Source: Gallaecimonas sp045291545 (GTDB taxonomy: Bacteria; Pseudomonadota; Gammaproteobacteria; Enterobacterales; Gallaecimonadaceae). From it: a stretch of DNA of 64,000 bases. A program made the position numbers and the translations under genes. The notes beneath the pieces are model-generated. The model was not told where the DNA came from. It was given only the letters and a program-made list of their open reading frames with translations, and searched no databases. Within the stretch, counting starts at the first letter, position 1. The number at the start of each line of letters is the position of its first letter. The stretch spans positions 1,736,001 through 1,800,000 of the forward strand of contig NZ_CP149514.1 of assembly GCF_045291545.1 (NCBI RefSeq). Direction: 5' to 3'. Below, piece after piece: positions 51,196 to 59,372 of the stretch.

Positions 51196-54100
51196 ATGCC
51201 ACGCTTTTTTATCGATCGCCCGATTTTTGCCTGGGTGATCGCCATTATCATCATGCTGGCAGGGGTTATGGCCATCAACCGGCTGCCCATCGCCCAATAT
51301 CCGAGCATTGCGCCACCGACGGTGACCATCAGCGCCACCTACCCTGGCGCTTCGGCAAAAACCGTTGAAAATGCCGTTACCCAGGTCATAGAACAGCAAA
51401 TGAATGGCCTCGATGGCCTGAATTACATGTCATCGACCAGTGATGCCAACGGCCACGCCACCGTAACCCTGACTTTCAGTGCCAATACCAACCCGGACAT
51501 CGCCCAGGTACAGGTACAGAATAAGCTGGCTCAGGCCACACCGTTGCTACCTGAAGAAGTACAGCGACAGGGTCTGAGTGTCACCAAGTCGGTACGTAAC
51601 TTCCTGATGGTCGTCGCTTTCGTATCAGAAGACGGCTCCATGGATAAGTACGACATTGCTGATTATGTAGCGTCCAGTATCAAGGATCCGCTGAGCCGGG
51701 TGCCGGGCGTTGGTGAGCTGCAATTGTTTGGGTCACAGTACGCTATGCGGATCTGGCTCGACCCGTTCAAGCTGAAAAAATACGACCTGACTACCTCTGA
51801 TGTGATCAGTGCCGTTCAGGCCCAAAATGCACAGGTATCTGCCGGCCAGCTCGGCGGTACACCGTCGGTGCCTGGTCAGCAAATAAACGCCACGGTAACG
51901 GCGCAAAGCCGCCTGAAAACACCGGCGCAATTTCGTAACATCATTCTGCGCACCAGCACGGACGGCGCTACCGTACACCTGGGGGATGTTGCGCGGGTCG
52001 AGCTGGGGTCAGAAAACTACAACTTCACCAGTAACTTTAACGGTTCACCGGCCTCAGGCCTGGGGATCCGCCTAGCCGCTGGCGCTAACGCTCTGGACAC
52101 GGCTGCCGCTGTTAAAGCCAAGCTGAAAGAACTGTCACAGTTCTTCCCTCATGGCCTCAAGGCAACGGTGCCTTTTGACACTACACCTTTTGTAAAGCTG
52201 TCTATCGAAGGGGTGATCCATACCCTGCTCGAAGCCGTGGCACTGGTGTTCCTGATCATGTACCTGTTCTTGCAGAATCTGCGGGCCACCTTGATCCCCA
52301 CCATTGCCGTACCTGTGGTGTTGCTGGGCACTTTTGGCGTGTTGTCGTTCTTCGGCTACTCCATTAATACCCTGACCATGTTTGCCATGGTGCTGGCTAT
52401 CGGCCTGTTGGTGGATGACGCCATCGTCGTGGTGGAAAACGTCGAACGGGTAATGAGTGAAGAAGGCCTTTCGCCCAAGGAAGCCGCCCGTAAGTCGATG
52501 GACCAGATCACCGGGGCTCTGGTAGCCATCGGCCTGGTGTTGTCGGCGGTGTTTGTTCCTATGGCCTTTTTGACTGGCTCCAGCGGCGTTATTTACCGCC
52601 AGTTCTCGGTCACTATTGTTTCGGCCATGGCGCTGTCGGTCTTGGTGGCCATGGTGCTGACTCCGGCCCTGTGTGCCACTTTGCTCAAGCCGGTGAAAAA
52701 AGGCCACATGCTCAATGAAGGTGGCTTTTTTGGCTGGTTTAACCGCTGGTTTGACCGCCGCACGCAGGGCTATCAGAACACCGTTGCCGCAATTATCAAG
52801 CGCAGTGGGCGCATGCTGCTGGTATATGCCTTGATTGTCGGCGCTGTAGTCTGGTTGTTCAGCCGCACGCCCAGTTCCTTCCTGCCGGATGAAGACCAGG
52901 GCGTGCTGTTTGTGCAGGTACAGCTACCGGAAGGTTCGACACAACAGCAAACCCTGAAAGTATTCAAGCAAATTGAGCATTACTTCCATACCAAGGAAAA
53001 AGACAACGTCTATTCGGTGTTCTCCATTGGCGGTTTCAGCTTTGCCGGTACTGGCCAGAATATGGGAACGGCTTTTGTGCGCCTTAAAGACTGGAGCAAG
53101 CGTACCAAGCCGGGCAGCGATGTACAGTCAGTAGCCGCCCGCGCCATGGGAGCGTTCTCACACATCAAAGGCGCCATGGTCTTTGCCTTCGTGCCCCCAG
53201 CCGTGCTGGAGCTGGGCACCGCCAACGGCTTTGACATGTTCTTGGAAGACCGCAACGCCCAGGGCCATGACAAGCTGATGGCCGCACGCAACCAACTACT
53301 GGGTATGGCTGCACAACAGCCGAACCTGGTTGCCGTACGCCCCAATGGCCAGGGTGATAAAAGCCAGTATCAGCTGGATATTGACCACACCAAGGCCACC
53401 GCTCTGGGGGTCAGTATTGGCGATATCAACAATGTGCTGTCGACAGCCTGGGGCGGCCGCTATGTCAATGACTTCATTGACCGGGGCCGGGTCAAACGGG
53501 TCTATGTGCAAAGTGATGCACCCTATCGCATGCTGCCCAAAGACATGAATGACTGGTATGTGCGTAACGATAAGGGAGATATGGTGCCCTTCTCGGCCTT
53601 CGCTTCCGGTCATTGGACCTATGGCTCACCCCAGCTACGCCGCTACAACGGCTTGCCGGCGATGCAGATCCAAGGGGCGGCAGCCCCGGGGCACAGCTCT
53701 GGTGAAGCCATGGCAACCATGGAATCACTGGTTGGCAAGCTGCCACCGGGTTTCGGCCTGGAATGGAGCGGCCTGTCCTATCAGGAACAGCAGGCCGGCA
53801 ACCAGGCGCCCAGCCTCTATGCATTGTCGATTTTGGTAGTATTCCTGTGCTTGGCAGCTCTTTATGAAAGCTGGTCAGTGCCCTTCTCAGTACTGCTGGT
53901 GATCCCGCTGGGGGTGCTGGGTACTCTGATCGCTACCGATCTGCGTGGTATGGATAACGACATCTACTTCCAGGTAGGGTTGTTGACCATCATTGGCCTC
54001 GGCGCCAAGAACGCCATTTTGATCGTGGAGTTTGCCAAGAGTCAGTTTGAAAAAGAAGGCCGGGGCTTAGTGGAAGCCACTTTAGAAGCAGTCCGGATGC

Positions 54101-54321
54101 GGCTACGGCCCATTCTGATGACCTCCCTGGCCTTTGGCCTTGGTGTGGTGCCACTGGCCCTTTCCACCGGTGCTGGCTCTGGCAGCCGCCACGCCGTAGG
54201 TACCGGTGTGTTGGGCGGGATGATTGCCACCACCGTCTTGGGGATCTTCTTTGTGCCGCTGTTCTTTGTGCTGGTTGAAAAGCTGGCTCACAAGCTGACC
54301 AAGAAAACCTACAAGCCCTAA
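51196..54321 (+). CDS. acrB: RND multidrug efflux pump, AcrB type
   Basis: A 1041-residue inner membrane transporter of the hydrophobe/amphiphile efflux family with twelve helices and two large periplasmic loops. The proton relay aspartates lie in AIGLLVDDAIVVVENV, and the standard start PRFFIDRPIFAWVIAIIIML and GLDGLNYMSSTSDANGHA are present. It works as a trimer with AcrA and TolC to expel drugs, dyes, bile-type compounds or solvents. A strong terminator follows. Specific substrates cannot be inferred. Confidence 0.95.
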   Translation: MPRFFIDRPIFAWVIAIIIMLAGVMAINRLPIAQYPSIAPPTVTISATYPGASAKTVENAVTQVIEQQMNGLDGLNYMSSTSDANGHATVTLTFSANTNPDIAQVQVQNKLAQATPLLPEEVQRQGLSVTKSVRNFLMVVAFVSEDGSMDKYDIADYVASSIKDPLSRVPGVGELQLFGSQYAMRIWLDPFKLKKYDLTTSDVISAVQAQNAQVSAGQLGGTPSVPGQQINATVTAQSRLKTPAQFRNIILRTSTDGATVHLGDVARVELGSENYNFTSNFNGSPASGLGIRLAAGANALDTAAAVKAKLKELSQFFPHGLKATVPFDTTPFVKLSIEGVIHTLLEAVALVFLIMYLFLQNLRATLIPTIAVPVVLLGTFGVLSFFGYSINTLTMFAMVLAIGLLVDDAIVVVENVERVMSEEGLSPKEAARKSMDQITGALVAIGLVLSAVFVPMAFLTGSSGVIYRQFSVTIVSAMALSVLVAMVLTPALCATLLKPVKKGHMLNEGGFFGWFNRWFDRRTQGYQNTVAAIIKRSGRMLLVYALIVGAVVWLFSRTPSSFLPDEDQGVLFVQVQLPEGSTQQQTLKVFKQIEHYFHTKEKDNVYSVFSIGGFSFAGTGQNMGTAFVRLKDWSKRTKPGSDVQSVAARAMGAFSHIKGAMVFAFVPPAVLELGTANGFDMFLEDRNAQGHDKLMAARNQLLGMAAQQPNLVAVRPNGQGDKSQYQLDIDHTKATALGVSIGDINNVLSTAWGGRYVNDFIDRGRVKRVYVQSDAPYRMLPKDMNDWYVRNDKGDMVPFSAFASGHWTYGSPQLRRYNGLPAMQIQGAAAPGHSSGEAMATMESLVGKLPPGFGLEWSGLSYQEQQAGNQAPSLYALSILVVFLCLAALYESWSVPFSVLLVIPLGVLGTLIATDLRGMDNDIYFQVGLLTIIGLGAKNAILIVEFAKSQFEKEGRGLVEATLEAVRMRLRPILMTSLAFGLGVVPLALSTGAGSGSRHAVGTGVLGGMIATTVLGIFFVPLFFVLVEKLAHKLTKKTYKP

Positions 54322-54335
54322 GCTGCGCTGCATCG

Positions 54336-54365
54336 TAAAAAGCCCGCCATGGCGGGCTTTTTTAA
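54336..54365 (+). terminator. Rho-independent terminator after acrB
   Basis: AAAGCCCGCC pairs with GGCGGGCTTT around ATG-like loop bases, followed by a run of T's. Confidence 0.9.
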
Positions 54366-54376
54366 TGTCTGTCTGA

Positions 54377-54426
54377 CTACAACAAATAACGGGCTACAAC
54401 AGATAACGGCTACAACAGATAACGGG
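54377..54426. repeat. Three-copy 16-17 base tandem repeat
   Basis: Units CTACAACAAATAACGGG, CTACAACAGATAACGG and CTACAACAGATAACGGG follow each other without gaps just after the acrB terminator. Copies differ by one substitution and one base in length. No function is evident. Confidence 0.85.
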
Positions 54427-54437
54427 CGGATACACTA

Positions 54438-54602
54438 ATGTCAGGAAAAGCAGCCTTAGTGACGAGCGCTAAAAACAAGGTGATAGCTCGTACGGTGGAC
54501 ATTGATGGCAGTCAAAAAGACTTCGCCAGACAAGGGCAATTAACCTTGCCTGCCAAACCCCAAAATACGGTGATAACACACAAGCAAATAAGGCCCGAAT
54601 AG
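54438..54602 (+). CDS. Doubtful small ORF in a gene-poor stretch
   Basis: A 54-codon ATG ORF lies in the otherwise empty segment between acrB and the tRNA genes. The peptide is polar (start MSGKAALVTSAKNKVIARTV) with no recognised family, and no good ribosome binding site is present. It could be chance or a remnant. The remaining sequence up to 54762 shows no other convincing gene. Confidence 0.15.
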   Translation: MSGKAALVTSAKNKVIARTVDIDGSQKDFARQGQLTLPAKPQNTVITHKQIRPE

Positions 54603-54762
54603 AGCAATTCAGGCAGCTAGTGAGGGAAACACGAGGCAAACACTCAGAGCGCTACTGTCGTTCACCATCGATAAATAGATAAATACCTGCTCAAGATGAG
54701 CACGAGACGGTAAAAGTAGGCTTTTTTCTTACACAGTTCTTAAAGAAGGGGGCTTAAATTAG

Positions 54763-54839
54763 TGGCGGAGTGGACGGGACTCGAACCCGCGACCCCCGGC
54801 GTGACAGGCCGGTATTCTAACCAACTGAACTACCACTCC
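54763..54839 (-). tRNA. tRNA-Asp (GTC)
   Basis: A 77-base cloverleaf on the minus strand, from GGAGTGG to CCACTCCGCCA, with anticodon GTC in CCTGTCACG and the T-loop GGTTCGAGTCC. The CCA end is encoded. This is the promoter-distal copy of three identical genes. Confidence 0.97.
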
Positions 54840-54951
54840 GCACTTAACTGGTTGCCATCACCCGGTTGAACCCGGCAATGTCATGTCACTTTTGGCAAAA
54901 GCATTGCCTGCTTTTGCGGTAACAAAACAGCCTTTTGCTACCTGAAATTAG

Positions 54952-55028
54952 TGGCGGAGTGGACGGGACTCGAACCCGCGACCCCCGGCGTGACAGGCCG
55001 GTATTCTAACCAACTGAACTACCACTCC
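54952..55028 (-). tRNA. tRNA-Asp (GTC)
   Basis: Identical in sequence to the copies on both sides, 77 bases with encoded CCA and anticodon GTC. The spacer to its neighbours is itself nearly duplicated. Confidence 0.97.
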
Positions 55029-55141
55029 GCACTTAACTGGTTGCCATCACCCGGCTGAACCCGGCAATGTCATGTCACTTTTTGCAAAAGCATTGCCTGC
55101 TTTTGCGGTAACAAAACAGCGTCTTGCTACCTGAAATTTAG

Positions 55142-55218
55142 TGGCGGAGTGGACGGGACTCGAACCCGCGACCCCCGGCGTGACAGGCCGGTATTCTAAC
55201 CAACTGAACTACCACTCC
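55142..55218 (-). tRNA. tRNA-Asp (GTC)
   Basis: The promoter-proximal copy of the array, 77 bases with encoded CCA and anticodon GTC. A strong promoter lies about 40 bases upstream on the minus strand. Confidence 0.97.
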
Positions 55219-55259
55219 GCACTTTCTTCGACCAGGGCGTTAACCCCGGCGCGGCGCAA

Positions 55260-55289
55260 ATACTACGTTCGCCCTCGCATTAGCGTCAA
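55260..55289 (-). promoter_or_regulatory. Promoter of the tRNA-Asp operon
   Basis: On the minus strand TTGACG (55289-55284), an 18-base spacer and TAGTAT (55265-55260) precede the first tRNA. The bases after the -10 box are GC-rich (TTGCGCCGCGCC), the discriminator type linked to stringent control of stable RNA promoters. Confidence 0.7.
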
Positions 55290-55298
55290 CACCTTTTC

Positions 55299-56540
55299 TT
55301 AATTTTTTTCATCGATGTCGTCAGGGCGTGACAAATCGAGCAAAAAGTCATCATTTTCTTCAGCTTGCGCCTCATTTTCTGCGGCTTCTGGTGCTTTTTC
55401 AGGCACAGTTTGTACCGCTGCTTTAGGCCGCAAACGCCACCAAACAATGCCCAAAATCAGCAGCACTGGCAGGATCAGCCACAACCAGACGAAATATCCC
55501 AGTGAGCTTGACTCTGGTGCTGGCTTTGGCGGCGCCGCTGGCACCAAAGCAGCTTTTGAAACACTGCCTTCCACCCTACTCACTTCTGACTCGCCGAGGA
55601 TCAGCCGCCTTGGCAGTTTAATAAGGTGCTCTTTACCGTCGCGGGTATTGAAACTGACGGTGCCTGTCACCGCAACGTTATGGGAAAAACTGGGCAGGTA
55701 CCGCAAGGTGCCTTGCCCCTGTTCATCCAGTCGCAAAATGCGATGTACCTGCTGGTTATTGCCCACATGCAAAACCAGTGCAAAACGGACCGAGGTTGGG
55801 TCAATGTCATCAACGGTCAGAGCCGCCTGGTAACGCATTGGCGTTAATTCATCGACGGCAGGCTCCGGCGTCAACGCAAACGGCAGTGGGGCCAGAGCCA
55901 CGGTTTTACTGAAAACGCCTTTATCCAGGCCGGCAGTGTCGGTCAGCTGCCAGCTGTAGTGGCCAGGTAACGGTGGCATCCAGACACTGGCACAATACTG
56001 CTCACCCTGTAATAGCAAGGGCTGCTTGGCTGTGCTGGAGAAGCTGAAATTGTCTTCATTTTTGCGATGCTGGCTGGTTAACCAGGTAACACTGTCGACC
56101 AGATCAGCTAATTCTGCCGACTTTAACACTCCGGCGCGTTCGGTGATGCGTTGGCATACCTGGGATTTTTCACCAACATAACGGGGCGACGACCACTGGG
56201 GTTTGGCAAAACTAACGCCTTGAAAGTCATGCTGCTCTATGACTTCACCGATGGCCTGCCAGGGGCCCAGAGGGGGATGGGGGATATAAACAATATCCAG
56301 CTCATCATTGCTGAACCAGCGCACCCCATCAGGATGCTTGGTGGCGTAATACTTTTCCCCCTGAGGGGCGACAAGAATAATGGACGCTGTGCCAGGCTTT
56401 CGACGAAATACCTGGTGATAAGGCGCCTGCTCAATACGAAACAGGTTTTTAAGATACTGATTGGTTTCCTTCGGCGCCGCCGGGGCAGCGGCGCTGGCAA
56501 AACTGACGGCCAGCAGTACAGCTACGATCAATCGCGCCAC
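55299..56540 (-). CDS. TIGR03503-like membrane-anchored protein
   Basis: A 413-residue protein with a signal peptide (LIVAVLLAVSFASAAA), a large periplasmic part starting with a VWA-like or receptor-like fold (FRIEQAPYHQVFRRKPGTAS), a late membrane helix (YFVWLWLILPVLLILGIVWW, about 348-367) and an acidic cytoplasmic tail (ENEAQAEENDDFLLD). The order resembles the TIGR03503 family of marine gammaproteobacteria, a call from memory and not certain. Its start overlaps the end of dnaQ by 13 bases, so it is likely co-transcribed with it. Function unknown. Confidence 0.65.
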   Translation of the reverse strand: MARLIVAVLLAVSFASAAAPAAPKETNQYLKNLFRIEQAPYHQVFRRKPGTASIILVAPQGEKYYATKHPDGVRWFSNDELDIVYIPHPPLGPWQAIGEVIEQHDFQGVSFAKPQWSSPRYVGEKSQVCQRITERAGVLKSAELADLVDSVTWLTSQHRKNEDNFSFSSTAKQPLLLQGEQYCASVWMPPLPGHYSWQLTDTAGLDKGVFSKTVALAPLPFALTPEPAVDELTPMRYQAALTVDDIDPTSVRFALVLHVGNNQQVHRILRLDEQGQGTLRYLPSFSHNVAVTGTVSFNTRDGKEHLIKLPRRLILGESEVSRVEGSVSKAALVPAAPPKPAPESSSLGYFVWLWLILPVLLILGIVWWRLRPKAAVQTVPEKAPEAAENEAQAEENDDFLLDLSRPDDIDEKN

Positions 56541-57262
56541 AGGCAGCTCCCGCCCTTTTGCGCCACCAGATCCAAGCGCTGTTCATGGGCCTGTATTTCC
56601 GCAGCACTGGCGGCCAGTACCGTCAGCGCTGGGCGCGACGCTGACAGGCGACGAATACCACTCTGACCATCGCCTCCTTGCTCACTGGTTGTAGAGACCA
56701 GGTTCAGGCTGGTCTGGCCGCCGGTCATGGCCAGGTAAACGTCTGCCAGGATCTCTGCATCCAGCAAGGCGCCGTGCAAGCTGCGGCTGCTGTTGTCGAT
56801 AAAATACCGCTCGCACAACACATCCAGATTGTTGCGCTTGCCCGGGAACAACCGCCGGGCCATAACCAGGGTATCGGTAATCGAACAAAAGCTTTCGGTC
56901 AGAGGTTGTTGTGGCCGCCACTGGCGAAACTCCATATCCATAAAACCGATATCAAAGGGGGCGTTATGGATGACCAGCTCAGCACCATGAATAAACGCTA
57001 TGAACTCTTCGGCAACATCAGCAAAGCGCGGCTTGTCACGCAAGAATTCATCAGTAATGCCATGAACTTCAATGGCTTCTGGATCTACCGGGCGATCCGG
57101 TTGCAGGTAAACATGAAAGTGGCGTCCGGTCAGGCGCCGGTTGATCACTTCCACGCAGCCAATTTCAATGATTTTATGGCCCTGGTAATGAGGGCCGATG
57201 TCCTGGTTCATACCGGTGGTTTCGGTATCCAGAACCACCTGACGGTGCTGTTGCTCTACCAT
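56528..57262 (-). CDS. dnaQ: DNA polymerase III epsilon subunit DnaQ
   Basis: A 244-residue proofreading 3'-5' exonuclease. Catalytic motifs: VLDTETTGM (Asp, Glu), HNAPFDIGFMD, and HGALLDAEILADVY (His and Asp of Exo III epsilon). After the exonuclease domain, GGQTSLNLV matches the beta-clamp binding motif of E. coli epsilon (QTSMAF). Start at 57262 gives the normal MVEQQHRQVVLDTE. Divergent from rnhA, the conserved rnhA/dnaQ pair with interlocked promoters. Confidence 0.95.
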   Translation of the reverse strand: MVEQQHRQVVLDTETTGMNQDIGPHYQGHKIIEIGCVEVINRRLTGRHFHVYLQPDRPVDPEAIEVHGITDEFLRDKPRFADVAEEFIAFIHGAELVIHNAPFDIGFMDMEFRQWRPQQPLTESFCSITDTLVMARRLFPGKRNNLDVLCERYFIDNSSRSLHGALLDAEILADVYLAMTGGQTSLNLVSTTSEQGGDGQSGIRRLSASRPALTVLAASAAEIQAHEQRLDLVAQKGGSCLWRD

Positions 57263-57338
57263 GCTATTCCCTGTTTGCTCAGCTGCGCCGACACAGGCAC
57301 ACTGGAAAGAATATTTGCATCTTATCAATGAAAATCCC

Positions 57339-57803
57339 GTGCCAAAACAGATCACCCTCTTTACTGACGGCTCCTGCCTGGGTAACCCCGGCCCCGGTGG
57401 CTTCGGTGTACTACTGCGTTACCAGCAACATGAAAAATGCCTGAGCGGCGGCTACCGCCTCACCACCAATAACCGTATGGAACTGCTGGCCGCCATTAAA
57501 GGCCTGGAAGTCCTGAAAGAGCCTTGTCAGATAGACTTGTATACCGACAGTCAGTACGTACGCCAAGGCATTACGCAATGGTTGGCCGGCTGGAAACGCA
57601 ATGGCTGGCGTACCGCCAGCAAGCAACCAGTAAAAAATCAGGACCTGTGGCAACGGCTGGACACCGCAGCCAGTCGGCACAATATCAACTGGCACTGGGT
57701 AAAAGGCCATTCCGGGCACCCAGAAAATGAACGTGTGGATGAGCTGGCCCGCCAGGCCGCCAGTGCTGATGCCCTGGCAGAGGACACTGGCTTTAACGGT
57801 TAG
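57339..57803 (+). CDS. rnhA: Ribonuclease HI
   Basis: A 154-residue RNase HI (E. coli 155) that removes RNA from RNA-DNA hybrids. The four acidic catalytic residues occur in LFTDGSCLGNPGPGG, NRMELLA, LYTDSQYV and ERVDELA, and the basic handle helix WKRNGWRTASKQPVKN is present. The start is taken as GTG at 57339 by alignment with the usual N-terminus; the ribosome binding site is weak. Its end overlaps the convergent yafS-like gene by 4 bases. Confidence 0.93.
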   Translation: MPKQITLFTDGSCLGNPGPGGFGVLLRYQQHEKCLSGGYRLTTNNRMELLAAIKGLEVLKEPCQIDLYTDSQYVRQGITQWLAGWKRNGWRTASKQPVKNQDLWQRLDTAASRHNINWHWVKGHSGHPENERVDELARQAASADALAEDTGFNG

Positions 57804-58519
57804 TACTCGCCCCAGCGGCCACTGATAGCGCCGGCGACCGGCTTGGCCAAAACTCGCGCCGGGCGCCGTTTTAAGGAAACGGGAGTCATCGGTATGGCTC
57901 TTTTAACCGCCACCAGCACATAGCTGCCAGCAGCAAAACGGCCAAAACGGCTGCCCAGCCGCTCTAGCCACTGCGGGCTGTGACGCGACAAAGGGCCATA
58001 CAACAGCCGCTGATCAGCAATAACTTCAAACCCCAGCAACGCCAGCCAGTCACTAACACGCATCGGGTGGTAGTAGTGACCATCAAAAGGAGCCGCCTGG
58101 CGCCACAAGCTGCATAAGCGCAGCAACGACAACGGGCTAAAGCCAGTGAGCACCAGATGCCCCCCTTCTACCAATACCCGTTGGGCCTCCCGCATCAGCT
58201 GATGTGGGTCAGTGCTGTATTCCAGGTTATGGGCCATCAGCAGAATATCGACGCTGTTACTTTTCAGCGGCAGTTCTGGGCCATGGCAGCATACAGACCC
58301 GCCCGGCCCTAGCTGCCACTGCCGATGAGTGCGCGCAGCACTGGTATCAAAGGCACCGGCCAGCGGCCCCAGTTTCACCAGATAATAGCCATACAACCGC
58401 GGCCACCACGGCGCCAGTTGCTGGGCCATCTGGGTAAATAGCCACTCCCCGTCCTTGAGCTCTTGCCAGGATTCGGGCATGGTGGCCGGTTCAAGCTGGG
58501 TTAGCGGTCTAAACAGCAT
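57800..58519 (-). CDS. yafS: YafS-like methyltransferase
   Basis: A 239-residue protein of the class I SAM-dependent methyltransferase type. It sits between gloB (divergent) and rnhA (convergent) exactly as yafS in E. coli (240 residues). Post-I and motif-II-like segments (LPLKSNSVDILLMAHNLEY and EAQRVLVEGGHLVLTGFSP) are clear, but a glycine-rich motif I (GxGxG) is not seen; LGPGGS is the nearest. Start at 58519 (MLFRPLTQLEPA) matches the family. Substrate is unknown. Confidence 0.85.
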   Translation of the reverse strand: MLFRPLTQLEPATMPESWQELKDGEWLFTQMAQQLAPWWPRLYGYYLVKLGPLAGAFDTSAARTHRQWQLGPGGSVCCHGPELPLKSNSVDILLMAHNLEYSTDPHQLMREAQRVLVEGGHLVLTGFSPLSLLRLCSLWRQAAPFDGHYYHPMRVSDWLALLGFEVIADQRLLYGPLSRHSPQWLERLGSRFGRFAAGSYVLVAVKRAIPMTPVSLKRRPARVLAKPVAGAISGRWGEY

Positions 58520-58562
58520 GATCGGGGCCTGGTGCTGATTGCCTAAAAATGATGGAGGTAGC

Positions 58563-59348
58563 ATGCCGATATCAGCGTCGATGACTGATCCGGTTTTTGC
58601 CATTCCTGCGTTCAAGGATAACTACATTTGGGCGCTGCAGACAGGCCCGAATAGCCTGGCGGTGATTGACCCGGGTGATGCCGCGCCGGTTTTGGCCGTA
58701 CTGGCGGAACGCCAGGCCCATCTTAGCGCGATCCTGATCACTCACCACCACCGCGACCACACCGGTGGCATTGCTACCTTGCTCGAACACTTTGCTGTGC
58801 CCGTCTACGGCCCGGGAGATGAAAACATTGCTGGTATCAGCCAGCCGCTGACAGAAGGTGATCTGGTTCAACTTCAGCACCTTGCGCCTTTGCAGGTACT
58901 GCAGGTTCCCGGGCATACTCGGGGGCATATCGCCTATGTGGGCGCCGGCATGTTATTTTGCGGTGACACCTTGTTCAGCGGCGGTTGCGGACGCTTGTTT
59001 GAAGGTGACGCGGCAACCATGTATCGCTCTTTACAGAAACTGGCGGCATTAGACGGTAACACCCGGGTTTACTGTACTCATGAGTACACTGCCGCCAATC
59101 TGCAGTTTGCCTTGCAGATAGAACCGAACAATCCGGATCTGCAAGCCTATCAGCAGCAAGTTGCCGCCTGGCGCGCAGCCGGGCACACAACATTACCGTC
59201 AACTATCGCACGGGAAAGGGCCATTAACCCTTTTTTGCGCACTCAACACGGTGCCGTGCGGGCAGCGGCAGAAGCATTTGCCGGACATGCCTGCCCGACG
59301 GACGAAGACGTTTTTTCAGCGCTGCGTCGTTTCAAGGATGAATTCTGA
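58563..59348 (+). CDS. gloB: Hydroxyacylglutathione hydrolase GloB (glyoxalase II)
   Basis: A 261-residue metallo-beta-lactamase-fold enzyme that hydrolyses S-lactoylglutathione, ending methylglyoxal detoxification. The metal site THHHRDHTGG is intact, with further ligands in VPGHTRGHIAY, FCGDTLFSGGCGRLFEG and CTHEYT. The ATG at 58563 follows GGAGGTAGC. It is divergent from yafS and 24 bases before mltD. Confidence 0.94.
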   Translation: MPISASMTDPVFAIPAFKDNYIWALQTGPNSLAVIDPGDAAPVLAVLAERQAHLSAILITHHHRDHTGGIATLLEHFAVPVYGPGDENIAGISQPLTEGDLVQLQHLAPLQVLQVPGHTRGHIAYVGAGMLFCGDTLFSGGCGRLFEGDAATMYRSLQKLAALDGNTRVYCTHEYTAANLQFALQIEPNNPDLQAYQQQVAAWRAAGHTTLPSTIARERAINPFLRTQHGAVRAAAEAFAGHACPTDEDVFSALRRFKDEF

Positions 59349-59372
59349 CGCGCCCCCGACAAACCAGAATTG

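Larger units (their letters stand above)
54763..55218. repeat. Tandem array of about 190-base tRNA-Asp units
   Basis: tRNA starts are spaced by 189 and 190 bases, and the two spacers are almost identical, differing at only a few positions (for example CGGTTGAAC versus CGGCTGAAC and CAGCCTTTTGC versus CAGCGTCTTGC). The whole unit, not only the tRNA, was duplicated. Confidence 0.92.

Noticed and set aside
54763..55218. Regular direct repeats that might suggest a CRISPR array
   Set aside because: The repeats are 77-base tRNA-Asp genes with nearly identical spacers; CRISPR spacers would be unique and no cas genes are present.
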